Assembly (NCBI RefSeq): GCF_900104795.1
Contig: NZ_FNTG01000002.1
Coordinates: forward strand, 1,054,001-1,118,000
Length of the DNA stretch: 64,000 bases
Source: Burkholderia sp. WP9
GTDB lineage: Bacteria; Pseudomonadota; Gammaproteobacteria; Burkholderiales; Burkholderiaceae
Direction: 5' to 3'
In this document: piece after piece, positions 20,973 to 30,608 of the stretch
How positions within the stretch are numbered: the first letter of the stretch is position 1
How the letters are laid out: every line of letters starts with the position of its first letter
The notes under the pieces: generated by a model
The model's input: only the letters and a program-made list of their open reading frames with translations
The model's database searches: none
What the model was told of the DNA's origin: nothing
Made by a program: the position numbers and the translations under genes

Positions 20973-21731
20973 ATGCAGGTGATACCGGTTCTCGATCTGC
21001 TCGACGGACACGTGGTGCGCGCGGTGCGCGGCGAACGCACGGCTTATCGGCCGATCCGCTCGTCGCTCGCCGCCACCAGCGAGCCGCTTCACATCGCTCG
21101 TGCGCTGCTTGCCGCAAGCGGCGCACGAACGCTCTATATCGCCGACCTCGGCGCGATCCTTCAGCAAGGCGCTCATGTCGAGACGCTCGCTGCATTGCGT
21201 GCCGCCCTGCCCGGCACTGACATCTGGCTCGACGCGGGCTATGCCGACTACTCGTCGATGCATACGCTGTTCGAACGCATCGAAGCCACCGGCAAGCGCA
21301 ACAGCCACAGCGGCAATCCACCTCCTGCGCACGATCTTGCGACTCTCGTACCTGTCTTCGGCACCGAGTCGCTCCACGACCTCGACGCGCTCTGCGCCGC
21401 CGACGCTGCCGGACTCTCGCCGATCCTTTCGCTCGACCATCGCGCCGGCCAACTGCTCACCGCTACCGCATTCGAACGCACCGCCGCATGGTGGCCTCGA
21501 AGAGTGATCGCGATGACACTCGATCAGGTGGGCAGCTACGACGGCCCCGATCTCGCCACCGTCGAACGCATTCGTGCCGCTGCACCCGCGCAAACCGCCG
21601 TGATCGGAGCAGGCGGCATTCGTGATCGCGACGATATGGCGGCAGCAGCCCGCACTGGCGCTTCTGCGTGGCTCGTGGCGTCCGCGCTGCATGATCGCCG
21701 AATCGGCATGCCACTCACCGAGTCCACCTAA
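20973..21731 (+). CDS. HisA-like TIM-barrel protein of the H4MPT/methylofuran cluster
   Basis: The protein has 252 residues. MQVIPVLDLLDGHVVRAVRGE parallels HisA (the catalytic-Asp strand and 'G.VVR...G'), with ADLGAI, FGTESL and VIGAGGIRDRDDM as phosphate-binding loops. It is too divergent and too tied to C1 genes to be the histidine enzyme. Similar HisA-related proteins occur in methylotroph H4MPT clusters. Its reaction is unknown to me. It is divergent from mfnD. Confidence 0.75.
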   Translation: MQVIPVLDLLDGHVVRAVRGERTAYRPIRSSLAATSEPLHIARALLAASGARTLYIADLGAILQQGAHVETLAALRAALPGTDIWLDAGYADYSSMHTLFERIEATGKRNSHSGNPPPAHDLATLVPVFGTESLHDLDALCAADAAGLSPILSLDHRAGQLLTATAFERTAAWWPRRVIAMTLDQVGSYDGPDLATVERIRAAAPAQTAVIGAGGIRDRDDMAAAARTGASAWLVASALHDRRIGMPLTEST

Positions 21732-21821
21732 GCGAGCCATACAAATTCCATGCCAATCGGCGCAGGGGGTGTGCATGTAAACGAACGGCAAGCTGTTGTG
21801 GCAGTTCGTGACACTCTGCTC

Positions 21822-21840
21822 CAGGTTGACACACAACCTG
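21822..21840. promoter_or_regulatory. Perfect dyad upstream of fhcB, candidate activator site
   Basis: CAGGTTG-ACACA-CAACCTG is a perfect 7+7 inverted repeat. It lies about 150 bases upstream of the fhcB sigma-54-like promoter, which is the usual distance for an enhancer-binding-protein site. No copy was found before pqqA, which weakens the case. Confidence 0.45.
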
Positions 21841-21989
21841 TGCGGCGCAGCCGGCAGGCGCGTCGCCGAATCAGCGCCACGACTGCGCAATGCGGCGAAA
21901 ACCGCGACCGTATCGATTGCTTTAAGCGCAGGGCCACATAAGCCACGCGCGACGCGTCGCACACCCGCGCCACCGGCTTGTATTCAGAT

Positions 21990-22004
21990 CGGCATGGAGC
22001 TTGC
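21990..22004 (+). promoter_or_regulatory. Sigma-54 (-24/-12) promoter candidate for fhcBADC
   Basis: CGGCATGGAGCTTGC fits GG-N10-GC and is identical over 15 bases to the pqqA site. Predicted transcription would begin near 22016. That places the possible ATG at 21994 inside the promoter, so I chose the later ATG at 22018. Confidence 0.6.
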
Positions 22005-22017
22005 TAAAAATGCGGCC

Positions 22018-23394
22018 ATGCATCTCTCGCCCAATGATCCATCGTCCCCGAACCCGTCGGCCGCGGCCAACGTGCCCGCCTCGACAGTGACGCGCGATTG
22101 GACCTGCCCGTTCTGCCCACTGCTGTGCGACGACCTCGTCGTCGAGTCGCGCGAAGACGCCACGCTCGCCGTGCCGGATACCGAATGCCCGCGGCTCGCG
22201 CAAGCGCTTGCGTGTTACGGCAATGCGGACGCAGCATGCCGCAACAGCGTCGACGGACACGACGCGGATCTCGATACCGCAGTGGCGAGCGCGGCGCGGA
22301 TCCTGTCGTCGGCACGCCGCCCGTTGTTCGGTGCGCTGACCACGGACGTTGCGGGCACCCGCGCGCTGTACACGCTCGCCGCCGGCTGCGGCGCGATCCT
22401 CGACCATCTGCACGGCGATGCAATGAGCGCGGCCACGCTGTCATTGCAGGATCGCGGCTCGTTCTTCACGACGCTTTCCGAAGTGCGTTCGCGTGCGGAC
22501 CTGCTGGTGTTTTTCGGCTGTCAGCCGTCGCAGCGTTATCCGCGATTTTTCGCGCGTACGCTGGAAGGCACGCCGCAGCAACGCGAGCTGGTGTTCGTCG
22601 GTTGCACGCCCGACCCGGCTGCGAGCGGCCTGGCGAATACACACGTCGAAGCGCTCCTGCCGCACGCCGATCCTTTCGATACGCTCGCGCTTTGGTCCGC
22701 GCTAGCCGAAGGCCGTGAAGCCGGCACGTTGCAAGACAACGGCACGGGTGCGGCACAAGCACTGGCCACGCTGCAGGCACGCATCGCCGCCGCGCACTAC
22801 ACCGTGCTCGTCTACGAGCCTGCCGCACTGCCCGGCCCGCACGCCGCATTGCTGATCGAAGCCTTGAACCGGATCGTCAAAGCGGCAAACCGCACGGTAC
22901 GCGCCGGCTGTCTCGCGCTCGGCGGCGACGACGGCGCATTGACCGTCAACCAGACCGTGACCTGGCTCTCGGGTCTGCCGCTCCGCACGCGTGTCTCGAC
23001 GCCCGCACGCATCGCCGGCGCGGCGCCGCTCGACTACGATCCGTATCGCTATCGCACGGCCAGACTGCTCGCCGAGGGCGAAATCGATGCCCTGCTGTGG
23101 GTCGCCAGCTTCGCGCCGCCGGCATGGCCGCAAGCGCTCGAGGAGAACGTGCCGGCGATCGTGCTCGGCCATCCCGCTCTAGCCGACGCCGCCAAAGCGC
23201 GCGGCGGCGCCACTGTCTTCATTCCGGTCGCGACGCCAGGCATCGATAGCGGCGGCCATCTGTTTCGTGTCGACGGCTCGGTCGTCATGCCGCTCTCTCC
23301 TGCGCGAGGCGCGGCGCTGCCCTCGGTGGCGGCGATCGTCTCGCAACTGGCCGCGCGACTCGTCGCCGAGCCCGCCGCACAGGTGCAGTCATGA
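22018..23394 (+). CDS. fhcB: Formyltransferase/hydrolase complex subunit B (formylmethanofuran dehydrogenase B-like)
   Basis: The protein has 458 residues from ATG 22018. WTCPFCPLLCDDLVV near residue 28 keeps the Cys cluster of the family. The rest resembles molybdopterin-enzyme folds (LVFFGCQPSQRYPRF, VFVGCTPDP) without obvious catalytic Mo ligands, as known for bacterial FhcB, a structural subunit. Starts at 21994, or at the GTGs 22072 and 22087, are possible; none has a good ribosome site. The stop overlaps fhcA by 4 bases. Fhc releases formate from formyl-methylofuran. Confidence 0.9.
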   Translation: MHLSPNDPSSPNPSAAANVPASTVTRDWTCPFCPLLCDDLVVESREDATLAVPDTECPRLAQALACYGNADAACRNSVDGHDADLDTAVASAARILSSARRPLFGALTTDVAGTRALYTLAAGCGAILDHLHGDAMSAATLSLQDRGSFFTTLSEVRSRADLLVFFGCQPSQRYPRFFARTLEGTPQQRELVFVGCTPDPAASGLANTHVEALLPHADPFDTLALWSALAEGREAGTLQDNGTGAAQALATLQARIAAAHYTVLVYEPAALPGPHAALLIEALNRIVKAANRTVRAGCLALGGDDGALTVNQTVTWLSGLPLRTRVSTPARIAGAAPLDYDPYRYRTARLLAEGEIDALLWVASFAPPAWPQALEENVPAIVLGHPALADAAKARGGATVFIPVATPGIDSGGHLFRVDGSVVMPLSPARGAALPSVAAIVSQLAARLVAEPAAQVQS

Positions 23395-25091
23395 GTCTCG
23401 TCCGGCTCAAAGGCGGCACGATCTACGACCCGGCGAACGGCGTCGACGGCGAGCGCCGCGATCTGACGTTCCGCGACGGCCGCGTTGTCGACCTGCCCGC
23501 CACCACGCCGGCCGATCATGAATACGATGCCACCGGCATGATCGTGATGGCAGGCGGTATCGACATGCACTCGCATATCGGCGGCGGCAAGACCAATCTT
23601 TCGCGCCTGCTGCTACCCGAGGATCATCGCGACGATCCTGTGCGGGACGCCGCCTACGAAGCGGTACAGGACGCGAACGGCCGCTACCTGCGGCTGCCGT
23701 CGTGCGGCGTGTGCACGCCCGGCACGCTCGCGACCGGCTACCGCTACGCCGAGATGGGCTACACGGCCGCGTTCGAACCGGCCATGATGCCGTCCAACGC
23801 ACGCCACACGCACCTCGAAATGGGCGATACGCCGATCATCGACCACGGCGCGTATGTGATGCTCGGCAACGACGAACTGTTCCTGCAGATGCTCGCTGCA
23901 CGCAATGACTTCGAGCGTCTGCGCGACTACATCGGCTGGACGATTCACTCGAGCAAGGCGCTCGGCGTGAAGGTCGTCAATCCGGGCGGCATCTCCGCAT
24001 TCAAATTCAACCAGCGCTCGCTCAACGTCGACGAGCCGCACGTGCACTACGGCATCACGCCGCGCGATGTGCTGCACACTTTGTCGCGCGCGTTGACCGA
24101 ACTGCGCGTGCCGCATCCGCTGCATGTGCACGCGAGCAATCTCGGCGTGCCCGGCAATATCGACTCGACGATCGCCACCATGGATGCCGCCGACGGGCTG
24201 CCGATCCATCTCACGCATATCCAGTTTCATAGCTATGGCACCGAGGGTCCGCAAAAATTTTCATCGGGCGCGCGGCAGATCGCGGAAGCGGTGAACGCGC
24301 GGCCGAACGTGTCGATCGACGTCGGCCAGATCATCTTCGGACAGACCGTCACGGCCTCCGGTGACACCATGATGCAGTTCCGCAACACGCCGCTCGCGCG
24401 GCCGCACAAATGGGTGGTCGGCGATATCGAATGCGACGCGGGCTGTGGCGTGGTGCCGTTCCGCTATCGCGAGCAGAGCTATGTGAATGCATTGCAGTGG
24501 ATCATCGGGCTCGAAATCTTTTTGCTGGTCGACGACCCGTGGCGTGTCGCGATGACAACCGATCATCCGAACGGCGGCCCGTTTACGAGCTATCCGCATC
24601 TGATCCGTCTGCTGATGGACAAATCGTTTCGCGACGAGCAGCTCGCGAAGCTCAATGCCGACGCGCAAGTGGCGAGCGCGTTGCCGCAGTTGCAACGCGA
24701 GTTCTCGCTGTACGAGATCGCCATCATCACGCGCGCCGGTCCGGCTCGCCTGCTCGGACTGCGCGACCGGGGCCATCTGGGCGTGGGCGCCGCGGCGGAT
24801 ATTGCCGTCTATCGCGATGTCGCGGACCGCGAGCGGATGTTTACGTCGCCCGCTTATGTGTTCAAGGACGGCGAACTGGTCGCGCGCGACGGCACGCTCG
24901 TCGCCACGCCCACGGGCGGCATCCATTTCGTCTCGCCCGAATTCGATCGCGGCATCGAGAAGACGCTGCGCGCCTACAGCGACGCTAATCTCGCGAGCAA
25001 CTTCGCGCATGCGGCCATCAGCGACGACGAGATCTGCAATTGCTGCCGCGGCGGCAGATTGCTGCCGGTCGAAAGTCTCGCGAACGGCTGA
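23391..25091 (+). CDS. fhcA: Formyltransferase/hydrolase complex subunit A, formylmethanofuran hydrolase
   Basis: This 566-residue amidohydrolase has the metal motif GIDMHSHIGGGKTN near residue 57, LHVHASNLGVPGNIDST, HLTHIQFHSYGTEGP and a late TTDHPNGGPFTSYPHL. It cleaves the formyl group from formyl-methylofuran to give formate. It is translationally coupled to fhcB, with 21 bases to fhcD. The C-terminal EICNCCRGGRLLP has a Cys pair also seen in family members. Confidence 0.93.
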   Translation: MSLVRLKGGTIYDPANGVDGERRDLTFRDGRVVDLPATTPADHEYDATGMIVMAGGIDMHSHIGGGKTNLSRLLLPEDHRDDPVRDAAYEAVQDANGRYLRLPSCGVCTPGTLATGYRYAEMGYTAAFEPAMMPSNARHTHLEMGDTPIIDHGAYVMLGNDELFLQMLAARNDFERLRDYIGWTIHSSKALGVKVVNPGGISAFKFNQRSLNVDEPHVHYGITPRDVLHTLSRALTELRVPHPLHVHASNLGVPGNIDSTIATMDAADGLPIHLTHIQFHSYGTEGPQKFSSGARQIAEAVNARPNVSIDVGQIIFGQTVTASGDTMMQFRNTPLARPHKWVVGDIECDAGCGVVPFRYREQSYVNALQWIIGLEIFLLVDDPWRVAMTTDHPNGGPFTSYPHLIRLLMDKSFRDEQLAKLNADAQVASALPQLQREFSLYEIAIITRAGPARLLGLRDRGHLGVGAAADIAVYRDVADRERMFTSPAYVFKDGELVARDGTLVATPTGGIHFVSPEFDRGIEKTLRAYSDANLASNFAHAAISDDEICNCCRGGRLLPVESLANG

Positions 25092-25112
25092 GCACAAAGT
25101 GAAGCGCACACA

Positions 25113-26072
25113 ATGAGCGAACCGGCGACCCTGCAGATCAACGGCACCACGATCGACGCCACCTTCGCGGAAGCTTTTCCGATGAAGGCGACCCGGCTCG
25201 TCATCACCGCCCATACGCCGGCGTGGGCGATGCATGCCGCCAACTCGCTGACGGGGTTCGCGACCTCGGTGATCGGCTGCGGCTGCGAGGCCGGCGTCGA
25301 GCGCATGCTGCCGCCCGCGGAAACGCCCGATGGCCGGCCGGGTGTGACGGTGCTGCTGTTCGCGGTGTCGTCGAAGGAATTGGCCAAACAGATCGGGCGG
25401 CGCGTCGGACAATGCGTGCTCACGTGTCCGACCACCGCCGTGTATGGCGGCATCGATCCTGACACGAGCGGCGCGCCGCTATCCGATCGGGCGTCGCTCG
25501 GCAGCGGGCTGCGTTTTTTCGGCGATGGCTGGCAAATCTCGAAGATGCTCGGCGACACGCGTTACTGGCGCGTGCCGGTCATGGACGGCGAGTTCGTCTG
25601 CGAAGACACCGCGCTGACCGTCAAGGCCGTGGGCGGCGGCAACCTGATCCTGCTCGCGCGCGATATCGACGCCGCGCTCGCCGCCTCGGAAGCGGCGGTC
25701 GCCGCCATGCGCAAGCTGCGGAATGTGATCATGCCGTTCCCGGGCGGCGTGGTGCGCTCGGGTTCGAAGGTCGGCTCCAGATACAAAGGCGCGAGCGCCT
25801 CCACCAACGACGCGTTCTGTCCCACCCTCACGGGTCTCTCGCCGCGCAGCGAACTGAGCGCGGAAGTCGGCTGCGTGCTCGAAATCGTGATCGACGGACT
25901 CACGGATGCGGATGTCGGCGCCGCGATGAGCGCGGGGATCGCCGCGGCCACCGGACTCGGGCAGGCGGCGGGCCTGCTGCGGATTTCGGCGGGCAACTAC
26001 GGCGGCAAGCTGGGGCCTTACCACTTTCATCTCCACAGCCTTGCCGCAGGCCTCGACGGGAGCCGCGCATGA
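25113..26072 (+). CDS. fhcD: Formylmethanofuran-tetrahydromethanopterin formyltransferase (Ftr)
   Basis: The protein has 319 residues. INGTTIDATFAEAFPMKATR is a strong Ftr signature, followed by GFATSVIGCGCEAGVE, GGNLILLARDIDAAL and SAGNYGGKLGPYHFHL near the end. It transfers formyl between H4MPT and methylofuran and forms the complex with FhcA, B and C. ATG 25113 begins the Ftr motif. The stop overlaps fhcC by 4 bases. Confidence 0.94.
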   Translation: MSEPATLQINGTTIDATFAEAFPMKATRLVITAHTPAWAMHAANSLTGFATSVIGCGCEAGVERMLPPAETPDGRPGVTVLLFAVSSKELAKQIGRRVGQCVLTCPTTAVYGGIDPDTSGAPLSDRASLGSGLRFFGDGWQISKMLGDTRYWRVPVMDGEFVCEDTALTVKAVGGGNLILLARDIDAALAASEAAVAAMRKLRNVIMPFPGGVVRSGSKVGSRYKGASASTNDAFCPTLTGLSPRSELSAEVGCVLEIVIDGLTDADVGAAMSAGIAAATGLGQAAGLLRISAGNYGGKLGPYHFHLHSLAAGLDGSRA

Positions 26073-26914
26073 GTCAACACACCACGCTGCGCGTGAAATC
26101 GGCCCCGGGTTTCCGCGTCGACGCTTCGACGCTGCTGCCGGCGTCGCTCGCGGCGATGAGCGTGGCGCAGATCGAGCGCCTCGCCCTGCCCGCGGGCAAT
26201 GACAGGTGTATCGTGGGCGATATATTCGACGTGTCGCGCCATGAGGCCGCCACTGAACCCGCGGCGCCTCAAGCTGGCGCCATGCTGGTGATCGAGAACG
26301 CGGCACCCTGGCTCGACCGTATCGGTGCGCGGATGGCGGACGGGCACCTCGTCGTGCACGGTTCGACAGGCGACTTTAGCGGTTTCCAGATGGCGGGCGG
26401 CACGTTGCAGATTCACGGCGACGCCGGCCATTTCACCGCATGCGAAATGCGCGGCGGCCGCCTCACCGTGACCGGCCATAGCGGCGATTTTGCCGCCGGC
26501 GCACTCGCCGGCGACATGGAAGGCATGACAGGCGGCACGCTGACGATTCATGGCAACGCGGGCGCACGGCTTGCTGATCGCATGCGCCGCGGCCTCGTGC
26601 TGGTCGGCGGCAATGCGGGCGATTTTGCCGCGTCGCGGCTCGTGGCCGGCACCATTGGTGTCGCCGGGCAACTGGGCGCGCATTATGCGTATGGTATGAG
26701 ACGCGGCACGCTCGTGCTTGCCCAGCGGCCCACGCGCTTGCCGCCGACGTTTACCGGCGGCGGTCGCGGTTTCGACGTGTTCTGGGCGCTCCTCGTGCGC
26801 AGTCTCGCCGATGAAATCGCGCCCTTCTCACAGTGGCGCACGGCGAGCTTGCCGGCGCGCCATACGGGTGATCTCGCAGTCGACGGACGCGGCGAAATAC
26901 TGGTCGTGAGCTAG
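26069..26914 (+). CDS. fhcC: Formyltransferase/hydrolase complex subunit C
   Basis: A 281-residue right-handed beta-helix protein. Glycine-rich coils recur roughly every 19 residues: GGTLQIHGDAGHFTACEM, GGRLTVTGHSGDFAAGAL, GGTLTIHGNAGARLADRM and LVLVGGNAGDFAASRL. This repeat (GXXGXXXG) is shared with glutamate synthase C-terminal domains and FwdC. It is a structural subunit, last of fhcBADC. Confidence 0.93.
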   Translation: MSQHTTLRVKSAPGFRVDASTLLPASLAAMSVAQIERLALPAGNDRCIVGDIFDVSRHEAATEPAAPQAGAMLVIENAAPWLDRIGARMADGHLVVHGSTGDFSGFQMAGGTLQIHGDAGHFTACEMRGGRLTVTGHSGDFAAGALAGDMEGMTGGTLTIHGNAGARLADRMRRGLVLVGGNAGDFAASRLVAGTIGVAGQLGAHYAYGMRRGTLVLAQRPTRLPPTFTGGGRGFDVFWALLVRSLADEIAPFSQWRTASLPARHTGDLAVDGRGEILVVS

Positions 26915-26952
26915 CCACCGAAACCGGTCGGCCCGCAAAGCGGCCAGACAAA

Positions 26953-26973
26953 CGGTGTTCGGCAGAAACACCG
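26953..26973 (+). terminator. Hairpin between fhcC and cytochrome b561
   Basis: CGGTGTT and AACACCG pair perfectly around a 7-base loop, 39 bases after fhcC. There is no T-run. It could reduce readthrough or be an operator for the following pqq operon. Confidence 0.35.
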
Positions 26974-26992
26974 GATAACGAAGGAGACAGGC

Positions 26993-27559
26993 ATGACGAT
27001 GGCGCATTCTCCCCACCTATCTGCGGGTGCCGACGCACCCGCACCGCGCTATGCCGGCGCGATGATCGCGTTGCACTGGCTGATTGCCGTCGGCATTATC
27101 GGCCTGCTCGCGCTTGGACTGTATATGGTCGGACTGCCGAAGGGGCTGCCTCTCAAGGCGACGCTGCTCAACCTTCACAAGTCGGTCGGACTGACGGTTT
27201 TCCTGCTGGTGCTTCTGCGCATCATGGCGCGTGCGGCCTTCAAAGGGCCGCCCTTGCCGCCGATGCGACCGTGGCAACGCGCCGCCGCGCGCACTACGCA
27301 GGGCCTTTTATATGTAGCCATGGTCGCGATGCCGGTGTGCGGCTATCTCGGTTCGTCGTTCAACCGTTATGGGACGCGCTTCTGGGGCATTGCGCTGCCA
27401 AAGTGGGGCTGGGATGACGCGAGCTTGCGCGAACTTTTCTTCGGGCTTCACCAGGCGATCGGCTATGCGCTGATCGTTCTGATCGTGCTGCATGTGGCGG
27501 GTGCGCTCAAGCATCAGTTGATCGATCGCGACAATCTGCTCGCGAGGATGTTGCCATGA
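26993..27559 (+). CDS. Cytochrome b561 family membrane protein
   Basis: The protein has 188 residues with about four membrane helices (GAMIALHWLIAVGIIGLLAL; SVGLTVFLLVLLRIMA; GLLYVAMVAMPVCGYLGS; GYALIVLIVLHVAGALKH). Haem-ligand histidines stand in ALHW, NLHKS, LHQA and LHVAGALKH. Bacterial b561 proteins pass electrons from quinol or superoxide in the inner membrane. Here it may serve the PQQ-alcohol oxidation chain, an inference from position. It overlaps the next gene by 4 bases. Confidence 0.88.
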   Translation: MTMAHSPHLSAGADAPAPRYAGAMIALHWLIAVGIIGLLALGLYMVGLPKGLPLKATLLNLHKSVGLTVFLLVLLRIMARAAFKGPPLPPMRPWQRAAARTTQGLLYVAMVAMPVCGYLGSSFNRYGTRFWGIALPKWGWDDASLRELFFGLHQAIGYALIVLIVLHVAGALKHQLIDRDNLLARMLP

Positions 27560-28569
27560 CGCGGCGCGCTTCACGGCAGGCGTCGGCACCTGCACCGCTG
27601 AAGGTCGATACGCTGCGTACGCGCGACGGGCATCGTGTGTCGTTCACGGTGGCGGGCGCAGCTGACGGCGTGCCGGTCGTCGTATTGCACGGTGGCCCAG
27701 GCAGCGGCAGCCAGCCAGGCGCGCTGCGGCTTTTCGATCTGACGCGCTTCAGGGTCGTGCTGATCGACCAGCGCGGCACGGGCGCCTCGACGCCGCACGG
27801 CAGCGTGCGCCATAACCGCACGGATCGGCTGATCGAAGACATTGAAGCGATCCGCGTTCGCCTGGGCGTGCAGCGTTGGGGCGTGCTCGGCGGCTCGTGG
27901 GGCGCCGCGCTCGCGCTCGCTTACGCCGGCCGGCATCCGCAGTCGGTGACGGGTGTGGTGATGCGTGGACTGTTTCTCACTTCGCTGCGCGAGGTCCGCG
28001 GGCTCTTCGTCACGGCGCGCAAACACGCGCCACGGGCATGGGCGCAGCTCTGTACGGCCGCGCATTGCGACCGGCCCGCCGCGTTGCTGGCCCGCTGCCA
28101 TGAGCGCTTGCAACGGGATGGCGATGCAAAGGAAGCGACCCAGCATGCGCTCGCGCTCGCATGGCGCGGCTATGAAAATGCCGTGCTCGCCAGCGCCGAC
28201 TCGCGCCGCGCACACTCGCCCGCAAGAACTTCGCGTCGAGACGTACGCAAGCTGGTCGGCAAATACCGCATTCAGGCCCACTACCTGATGCATCGCTGCT
28301 GGCTCGGCGAAACCCGTCTGCTCGCGCTGGCGCGCCAAGCTGCCGCGGCCGGCGTGCCGCTCGCCGCCGTGCATGGCTCACGCGATCCAGTCTGCCCACC
28401 GGGCAATCTGCGACGTCTCGTGCGTGCCGTTCCCGCGGCCCACGTCGAATGCGTGCGCGCAGGCCATCTCGCGAGCGACCCGAGACTGCACGAACGTGTT
28501 GCCCACGCACTCGCAACGATGTTCCTTCCAACCGCTCACGAGGGGCGCGTTCTGCGCCGCGCGGCATGA
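27556..28569 (+). CDS. Alpha/beta hydrolase, proline iminopeptidase-like
   Basis: The protein has 337 residues. VVLHGGPGSGS is the oxyanion region of prolyl iminopeptidases (HGGPG), VVLIDQRGTGAS follows, the nucleophile elbow is GGSWGAALALAYA, and the late GSRDPVCPPGN and GHLAS supply the acid and His. It overlaps both the cytochrome gene and pqqB by 4 bases, so it belongs firmly to the pqq operon. A peptidase fold fits trimming of the PqqE-modified PqqA peptide, but no evidence shows it. Other substrates are possible. Confidence 0.85.
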   Translation: MTRRASRQASAPAPLKVDTLRTRDGHRVSFTVAGAADGVPVVVLHGGPGSGSQPGALRLFDLTRFRVVLIDQRGTGASTPHGSVRHNRTDRLIEDIEAIRVRLGVQRWGVLGGSWGAALALAYAGRHPQSVTGVVMRGLFLTSLREVRGLFVTARKHAPRAWAQLCTAAHCDRPAALLARCHERLQRDGDAKEATQHALALAWRGYENAVLASADSRRAHSPARTSRRDVRKLVGKYRIQAHYLMHRCWLGETRLLALARQAAAAGVPLAAVHGSRDPVCPPGNLRRLVRAVPAAHVECVRAGHLASDPRLHERVAHALATMFLPTAHEGRVLRRAA

Positions 28570-29486
28570 AAATCACGGTACTCGGCTCGTCGGCGGGCGG
28601 CGGTTTCCCGCAATGGAACTGCAATTGCCGCAATTGCGACGGCGTGCGGCGCGGCACGCTGAAGGCGACGCGCCGCACGCAATCGTCGATCGCAGTCAGT
28701 GCGAATGGTGAGGACTGGCTGCTCGTCAACGCGTCACCCGATCTGCTCGCGCAGATCGCCGCCAATCCGGAATTGCAGCCGGCCCGCCGCGTGCGCGATA
28801 GCGGCATTGCCGCAGTGCTCGTCATCGACGCGCAGATCGACCACGTCACCGGCCTGCTGATGCTGCGCGAGCGCGACACGCCACTGCCGCTCTACGCAAC
28901 CGATGCCGTTTGGCAGGACCTGTGCAGCGGTTTTCCGGTCGCGCCGATCCTCTCGCACTATTGCGGCGTCGAACATCGCCGTATCGCACTCGACGGCGCG
29001 CCGCTCGCCGTGGACGCACTGAACGGCGTACAGATCGACGCGCTGCCGCTGTCGAGCAAGGCGCCGCCCTATTCGCCGCATCGCAACGCACCCGAGCGCG
29101 GCGACAATATCGGGCTCGTCATCACGAACCGGCAGACCGGCAAGCGCGTGTTCTACGCGCCCGGACTCGGCGCGATCGAAGCGCACGTGCTTGCCGCGAT
29201 GCGGGAGGCTGACCTGCTGCTAGTCGACGGCACGGTGTGGACCGGCGACGAAATGATCCGCCTGGGTCTCTCGAAGAAGACTGCTGCCGATATGGGCCAT
29301 CTGCAGCAGTCGGGGCCGGGCGGCATGATCGAGGTACTGGATTCGCTCGACGCGCACAATGTCCGCAAGGTGCTGATTCACATCAACAACACCAATCCGA
29401 TTCTCGTCGAGGATGGGCCAGAACGGCGCACGCTGACCGAACACGGCATCGAGGTAGCGTACGACGGAATGACGTTCGAAATATGA
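28566..29486 (+). CDS. pqqB: PQQ biosynthesis protein PqqB
   Basis: This 306-residue metallo-beta-lactamase-fold protein begins MKITVLGSSAGGGFPQWNCN. VIDAQIDHVTGLLMLRE replaces the usual HxHxDH with the PqqB variant, and HINNTNPI is the C-terminal His motif. PqqB hydroxylates the tyrosine-derived part of the PQQ intermediate. The start overlaps the hydrolase stop by 4 bases. Confidence 0.95.
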   Translation: MKITVLGSSAGGGFPQWNCNCRNCDGVRRGTLKATRRTQSSIAVSANGEDWLLVNASPDLLAQIAANPELQPARRVRDSGIAAVLVIDAQIDHVTGLLMLRERDTPLPLYATDAVWQDLCSGFPVAPILSHYCGVEHRRIALDGAPLAVDALNGVQIDALPLSSKAPPYSPHRNAPERGDNIGLVITNRQTGKRVFYAPGLGAIEAHVLAAMREADLLLVDGTVWTGDEMIRLGLSKKTAADMGHLQQSGPGGMIEVLDSLDAHNVRKVLIHINNTNPILVEDGPERRTLTEHGIEVAYDGMTFEI

Positions 29487-29564
29487 CGTTAAGCATGACT
29501 GCAAAAGTCAGGTTATGAAGCGTCAATTCAAAAGCATAGCCATGAAGCAGAAAACGGAGACGGC

Positions 29565-30317
29565 ATGAACGCGAAAGACACTTTGGGCACGGCGCCGCTG
29601 CACGACATGCAGACGAACGGACGCGGCGACAGTCCCGCCTGGACCCGCGAAGAATTCGAAGCACAGTTGCGGGCGAAAGGCACCGCTTACCATATTCATC
29701 ATCCGTTCAATGTGAAGATGAATAGCGGTGGCTGCTCCCGCGAGCAGATACGCGGCTGGGTCGCAAACCGCTTTTATTATCAGATCAATATTCCGCTCAA
29801 GGATGCGGCCGTGTTGTCGAATTGCCCCGATCGCGAGACACGCCGCCGCTGGGTGCTGCGCATTCTCGACCACGACGGCTATGGCGATCAGGAAGGCGGC
29901 ATCGAAACATGGGCGCGCCTGGGCGACGCGGTCGGCCTCTCGCGCGACGACCTGTGGTCGCTGAAACGGGTGACGCCCGGCGTGCGGTTCGCCGTGGACG
30001 CCTATGTCAATTTCGCGCGCCGCGCGCCGTGGCAGGAATCGGTCTGTTCGTCGCTCACGGAAATGTTCGCGCCGCAGGTTCATCGCGACCGGCTCGCGAC
30101 CTGGCCGGAACACTATCCGTGGATCGAGTCGTCTGGCCTCGCGTATTTCCGCTCGCGCATCTCGCTCGCGCAACGCGACGTGGAGCACGGGCTCGCGGTC
30201 ACGCTCGATCATTTCACACGGCGCGAACAACAGGAACGCGCGCTGGAGATCCTGCAATTCAAGCTCGATATCCTGTGGACCATGCTGGATTCGATCGAAA
30301 AGGCCTTTCCGCAATGA
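29565..30317 (+). CDS. pqqC: Pyrroloquinoline-quinone synthase PqqC
   Basis: The protein has 250 residues. [28 protein letters not shown] and [18 protein letters not shown] are PqqC hallmarks, and the fold is a haem-oxygenase-like helical bundle. It performs the final oxygen-dependent ring closure and oxidation to PQQ. ATG 29565 is preceded by CGGAGA. The stop overlaps pqqD (ATGA). Confidence 0.96.
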   Translation: MNAKDTLGTAPLHDMQTNGRGDSPAWTREEFEAQLRAKGTAYHIHHPFNVKMNSGGCSREQIRGWVANRFYYQINIPLKDAAVLSNCPDRETRRRWVLRILDHDGYGDQEGGIETWARLGDAVGLSRDDLWSLKRVTPGVRFAVDAYVNFARRAPWQESVCSSLTEMFAPQVHRDRLATWPEHYPWIESSGLAYFRSRISLAQRDVEHGLAVTLDHFTRREQQERALEILQFKLDILWTMLDSIEKAFPQ

Positions 30318-30604
30318 ACGACCTGCCACGCGCCGGCGGCGCCATGCAAACCGCCGATCGTCCGACCATCAACAAGCTCTTTCGTCTGCAATGGGAGCCC
30401 GCTCAGAACGCGCACGTTCTGCTCTACCCGGAAGGGATGGTGAAGCTCAATCAGAGCGCGGCGGAAATCCTCAAACGTTGCGACGGCACGCGCGATATGA
30501 ACGCTCTGATCGCCGACCTGGAGCAGGCGTTCAACACGACCGGGCTGGGTCCGGACGTGCGGGCGTTCGTTGCCGACGCGCAGTTGCGCGGCTGGCTGGA
30601 GTAG
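30314..30604 (+). CDS. pqqD: PqqA chaperone PqqD
   Basis: The protein has 96 residues. [23 protein letters not shown] and [22 protein letters not shown] form the winged-helix RiPP recognition element that presents PqqA to PqqE. It overlaps pqqC by 4 bases, and pqqE starts 4 bases after its stop. Confidence 0.95.
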   Translation: MNDLPRAGGAMQTADRPTINKLFRLQWEPAQNAHVLLYPEGMVKLNQSAAEILKRCDGTRDMNALIADLEQAFNTTGLGPDVRAFVADAQLRGWLE

Positions 30605-30608
30605 CGCG

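Noticed and set aside
21994..22017. ATG 21994 as the start of fhcB
   Set aside because: It lies inside the 15-base sigma-54-like site shared with pqqA, so it would be upstream of the predicted transcript start. It stays possible if that promoter is wrong.
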